A DNA stretch of 6,934 nucleotides from Streptosporangiaceae bacterium (GTDB lineage Bacteria > Actinomycetota > Actinomycetes > Streptosporangiales > Streptosporangiaceae), in contig JASHYW010000092.1 in the NCBI GenBank assembly GCA_030042885.1, positions 1 to 6,934 of the forward strand. Reading direction: 5' to 3'. The notes under the pieces are model-generated. The model was not told where the DNA came from. It did not search any database and saw only the letters and a program-made list of their open reading frames with translations. A program made the translations under genes and the position numbers. Shown one piece after another: positions 5,447 to 6,934 of this stretch; the first letter of the stretch is position 1, and every line of letters begins with the position of its first letter.

Positions 5447-5473
5447 CAGCGGCGGTGATGGCGGATGCCGCTG
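5447..5473 (-). terminator. Possible weak hairpin after the NlpC/P60 gene
   Basis: CAGCGGC (5447-5453) and GCCGCTG (5467-5473) form a 7-bp stem with a 13-base loop, beginning seven bases after the stop of the minus-strand peptidase gene. No T-tract follows. Weak evidence; pimB transcription could still receive read-through. Confidence 0.25.
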
Positions 5474-5479
5474 ACGTGC

Positions 5480-6514
5480 TTACGGGCGCACCGCTCCGTC
5501 GAAGTTCTGGGCGTACCAGGGTGTGTTCATGGGGATTCTCTCGACGGTCTCTCCCGGCACCGGCGCGTCGATGATGTAGCCGCCGCCCACGTAAATGGCG
5601 ACGTGGCCTTCGGCGTTGTAGTACAGCAGGTCGCCGAGTTCGATAGCCGAGGCGGAAATGTGCGGCAGCGCGGCCCACTGCTCGTAGGTGTCGCGCGGTA
5701 TGGCCACGCCCGCAGCCGCCCACGCGGCCTGGGCCAGCCCGGAGCAGTCGTAGCCCAGGTGGCACGGGCCGGTGCCGCCGTACACGTACGGGCAGCCGAG
5801 CTGCGCGTAAGCGAAGGCGACGGCCTTTTCGGCCTGGGTCGAGGTCGGACCGCTGTAGGTCGGGGTGGTGCTGCCGTTGGCGCCGATCGAATTGCTCTTG
5901 ACCGTCTGCTGTTCCGGCACGGTCAGGCTGTCCAGCGTGGCCTGCTCGGTCGCGATGAGCTTGCCGAGGGAGTTCTTGTGGTCGGCGAGCTGGGTCTTGA
6001 GATCCGCAATCCCGTCCTCGGTGCGCTGCATCTCCTGCTCAACCCCGGCCAGCTCGCTGGCGTCGGTGAGGAGCTGCGCCGTCTCTGCGTTCCTGTCGGC
6101 GGATATCTCCATCAGCAACGAGCCCTGCTGCAGGACCATGGAAGGGTCACCAGAGGTGAGCACGCCGGCGATGGACGTCGCCGCGGTGTCCTCGAACGAA
6201 GCGGCGGCGATCTGGGCCACGTCCGTAAGCGCCGCCTCGTACTGGGCGTTGGCGTGATTGAAGGCCACGCGCACCTGAGCCAGCCTCGTCTGCGCGGCGG
6301 ACAGCTGCTCGCTGACCTGGTCGAGTTGCTCGCTGACCTGGTCGTATTGCGAGGTGAGCTGGTTCACCCGGGCTTGGACCTGCGCCACGGTCGGTTGCGA
6401 AGAGGCGCTGGCATCGGAGGCGAAGACGGCAAGCCCGCCGACCGATACCAGCGCGGCCGCGACCGCGAGACCGCGGCGTGTCCGGGACTGGATGCCCGCA
6501 AGCCGCGTACCCAC
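5480..6514 (-). CDS. Secreted coiled-coil NlpC/P60 peptidoglycan endopeptidase
   Basis: Predicted exported D,L-endopeptidase that cuts peptidoglycan stem peptides during growth or division (RipA-like class). The product has 344 residues. A signal peptide has Arg-rich n-region RTRR (11-14), hydrophobic core 15-33 and probable cleavage after ASA (35-37). A helical coiled-coil region (about 42-200) is rich in Gln/Glu/Leu. A Thr/Ser/Gly linker (about 207-226) leads to a C-terminal NlpC/P60 domain (227-344). Catalytic Cys257 is in GYDCSGL and His304 in EGHVAIYVG; Asp316 in IIDAP is the likely third residue (Glu in RipA). Two extra cysteines, 241 and 251, lie just before the active-site loop and could pair. 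The start is GTG 6514, where the signal peptide begins; AAGGAG lies a rather long 12-13 bases upstream. It has its own promoter and stands 83 bases before pimB. Confidence 0.9.
   Translation of the reverse strand: MGTRLAGIQSRTRRGLAVAAALVSVGGLAVFASDASASSQPTVAQVQARVNQLTSQYDQVSEQLDQVSEQLSAAQTRLAQVRVAFNHANAQYEAALTDVAQIAAASFEDTAATSIAGVLTSGDPSMVLQQGSLLMEISADRNAETAQLLTDASELAGVEQEMQRTEDGIADLKTQLADHKNSLGKLIATEQATLDSLTVPEQQTVKSNSIGANGSTTPTYSGPTSTQAEKAVAFAYAQLGCPYVYGGTGPCHLGYDCSGLAQAAWAAAGVAIPRDTYEQWAALPHISASAIELGDLLYYNAEGHVAIYVGGGYIIDAPVPGETVERIPMNTPWYAQNFDGAVRP
6306..6344 (-). repeat. 21-bp tandem duplication in the NlpC/P60 coiled coil
   Basis: TGCTCGCTGACCTGGTCG is present at 6306-6323 and 6327-6344, a 21-base period. 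On the minus strand this encodes the heptad DQVSEQL twice in a row (residues 58-64 and 65-71), an exact one-heptad duplication that keeps the coiled-coil phase. Confidence 0.75.
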
Positions 6515-6545
6515 GTGCCTACCACGCTCCTTGTCATCCCACGCA

Positions 6546-6596
6546 TCATCGCGTGTTCGTCCAGGTCCCAGACCTCGGTTCCTGGCCAGGCAACAT
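6546..6596 (-). CDS. Possible 16-codon leaderless upstream ORF before NlpC/P60
   Basis: An ATG at 6596-6594 lies two bases past the predicted transcription start. It opens a 16-codon frame (MLPGQEPRSGTWTNTR, stop TGA 6548-6546) that ends 31 bases before the peptidase GTG. A start codon at the 5' end would allow leaderless translation. It may be chance; it depends on the promoter being placed correctly. Confidence 0.3.
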   Translation of the reverse strand: MLPGQEPRSGTWTNTR

Positions 6597-6604
6597 TTGG
6601 GGCA

Positions 6605-6633
6605 AGCGTAGTGAAGGCAATTGGGCGCTTCAA
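6605..6633 (-). promoter_or_regulatory. Promoter of the NlpC/P60 gene (-35 TTGAAG, -10 TACGCT)
   Basis: Minus strand: TTGAAG (6633-6628), a 17-base spacer and TACGCT (6610-6605). It is the best sigma-70-type match in the window and sets transcription start near A6598, giving a leader of about 84 bases. Within that leader are a perfect palindrome CCTGGCCAGG (6581-6590), a 5-bp hairpin AGGTC/GACCT (6563-6575) and another, CACGC/GCGTG (6540-6555), which ends seven bases before the AAGGAG. Confidence 0.6.
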
Positions 6634-6707
6634 CCGATTCACGAAATTCCAACTACTCCATTACGATGTCCCGATTCACCGGCGCGAACGGTATCGGCGC
6701 GCTATCA

Positions 6708-6934
6708 TCACGACGCTTGGGCGTCGGGGAAGATGGCCGAAGTCCAGGTCGGAGCTCCTGTGCTGGCCGGCGAGAGCCGAAGCGGCGGCACCAGGCCCGC
6801 ATCCGCGAGAACGCGGAGCGCACGCACCTCCGCCTCCCCGAGGCAACCCGTCACGTTTTGTGATTCGATGACCGCAAAAGCGCAATCGCGGCATCCGATA
6901 CCGCGCATCTCGCACCGGCCGCAATCAATCGTCA
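6708..6934 (-). CDS. Small (CxxC)2 protein, start codon at the window edge
   Basis: Function unknown. The minus-strand frame is open from the last base and ends at TGA 6710-6708. The first visible bases, TG followed by ACG ATT GAT TGC, suggest that the initiator (ATG or GTG) is split by the window edge, giving about 75 residues. There are two CxxC pairs close together (CGRC and CRDC, at about residues 5/8 and 15/18 if the split codon is residue 1), like a small zinc or metal knuckle. Next comes a short region with one more Cys, then a conserved-looking helix EAEVRALRVLADAGLVPPLRL (about 34-54, 21 residues ending at RL). The tail is unremarkable. I recall small actinobacterial proteins with the same Cys pairs and ALxVLADAGLVPxLRL helix. 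An internal ATG at 6908 would discard the first CxxC. The stop is 75 bases before the NlpC/P60 promoter. Confidence 0.65.
   Translation of the reverse strand, partial: TIDCGRCEMRGIGCRDCAFAVIESQNVTGCLGEAEVRALRVLADAGLVPPLRLSPASTGAPTWTSAIFPDAQAS

Noticed and set aside
4425..5474. Plus-strand open frame of 349 codons opposite pimB
   Set aside because: Low-complexity Arg/Gly/Asp-rich translation; the minus strand carries full GT4 motifs.
6515..6707. ydaO-type c-di-AMP riboswitch, common before actinobacterial cell-wall hydrolases
   Set aside because: The predicted leader is only ~84 bases, too short for that class, and I could not find its conserved core.
5465..6871. Plus-strand open frame of 468 codons across the NlpC/P60 gene
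   Set aside because: Antisense to a gene with signal peptide, coiled coil and catalytic Cys/His; the product is Arg/Gly/His-rich without a domain and runs through the peptidase promoter.

Overview
The window reads as chromosomal DNA of a high-GC Gram-positive bacterium (Actinomycetota). Coding frames are very rich in G/C at third codon positions, GTG starts are frequent, and two genes seem to be transcribed without a leader. It carries a PimB-type mannosyltransferase, which is specific to actinobacteria that make phosphatidylinositol mannosides. From memory, the gene set resembles the glucokinase (glkA) neighbourhood of Streptomyces and relatives. I cannot fix the genus.

Layout from left to right. 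(1) 1-596 (+): C-terminal part of an alpha/beta-fold carboxylesterase, cut by the window edge. (2) About 680-1456 (+): a conserved-type protein with a low-complexity middle and two C-terminal membrane helices. (3) 1288-2415 (-): ROK-family glucokinase; its 3' end runs 169 bases into the 3' end of gene 2 on the opposite strand. (4) 2416-2552: an unusually structured glucokinase leader, with a 12-bp inverted repeat at its edges, a 10-bp hairpin inside and a G-quadruplex motif. (5) 2553-3116 (-): a Gly/Gln-rich protein with a Cys cluster, matching in position and make-up the gene found upstream of glkA in Streptomyces. (6) 3146-3913 (-): a metallophosphoesterase. (7) 3914-4262: no intact gene, but a clear fossil of a long-chain acyl-CoA synthetase on the + strand (4061-4235). 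(8) 4263-5396 (-): PimB-like mannosyltransferase. (9) 5480-6514 (-): secreted coiled-coil NlpC/P60 peptidoglycan hydrolase, with a good promoter and a possible leaderless upstream ORF. (10) 6708-6934 (-): a small four-Cys (CxxC)2 protein whose start codon lies at the window edge.

The metallophosphoesterase, the Cys-cluster protein and glucokinase probably form one transcription unit around sugar phosphorylation and, by analogy, carbon catabolite control. PimB and NlpC/P60 serve the cell envelope (PIM/lipomannan glycolipids and peptidoglycan turnover) and appear to have separate promoters. I see no rRNA, tRNA, CRISPR array or insertion sequence. The two observations most worth a second look are the structured glucokinase leader and the internally deleted acyl-CoA synthetase remnant.
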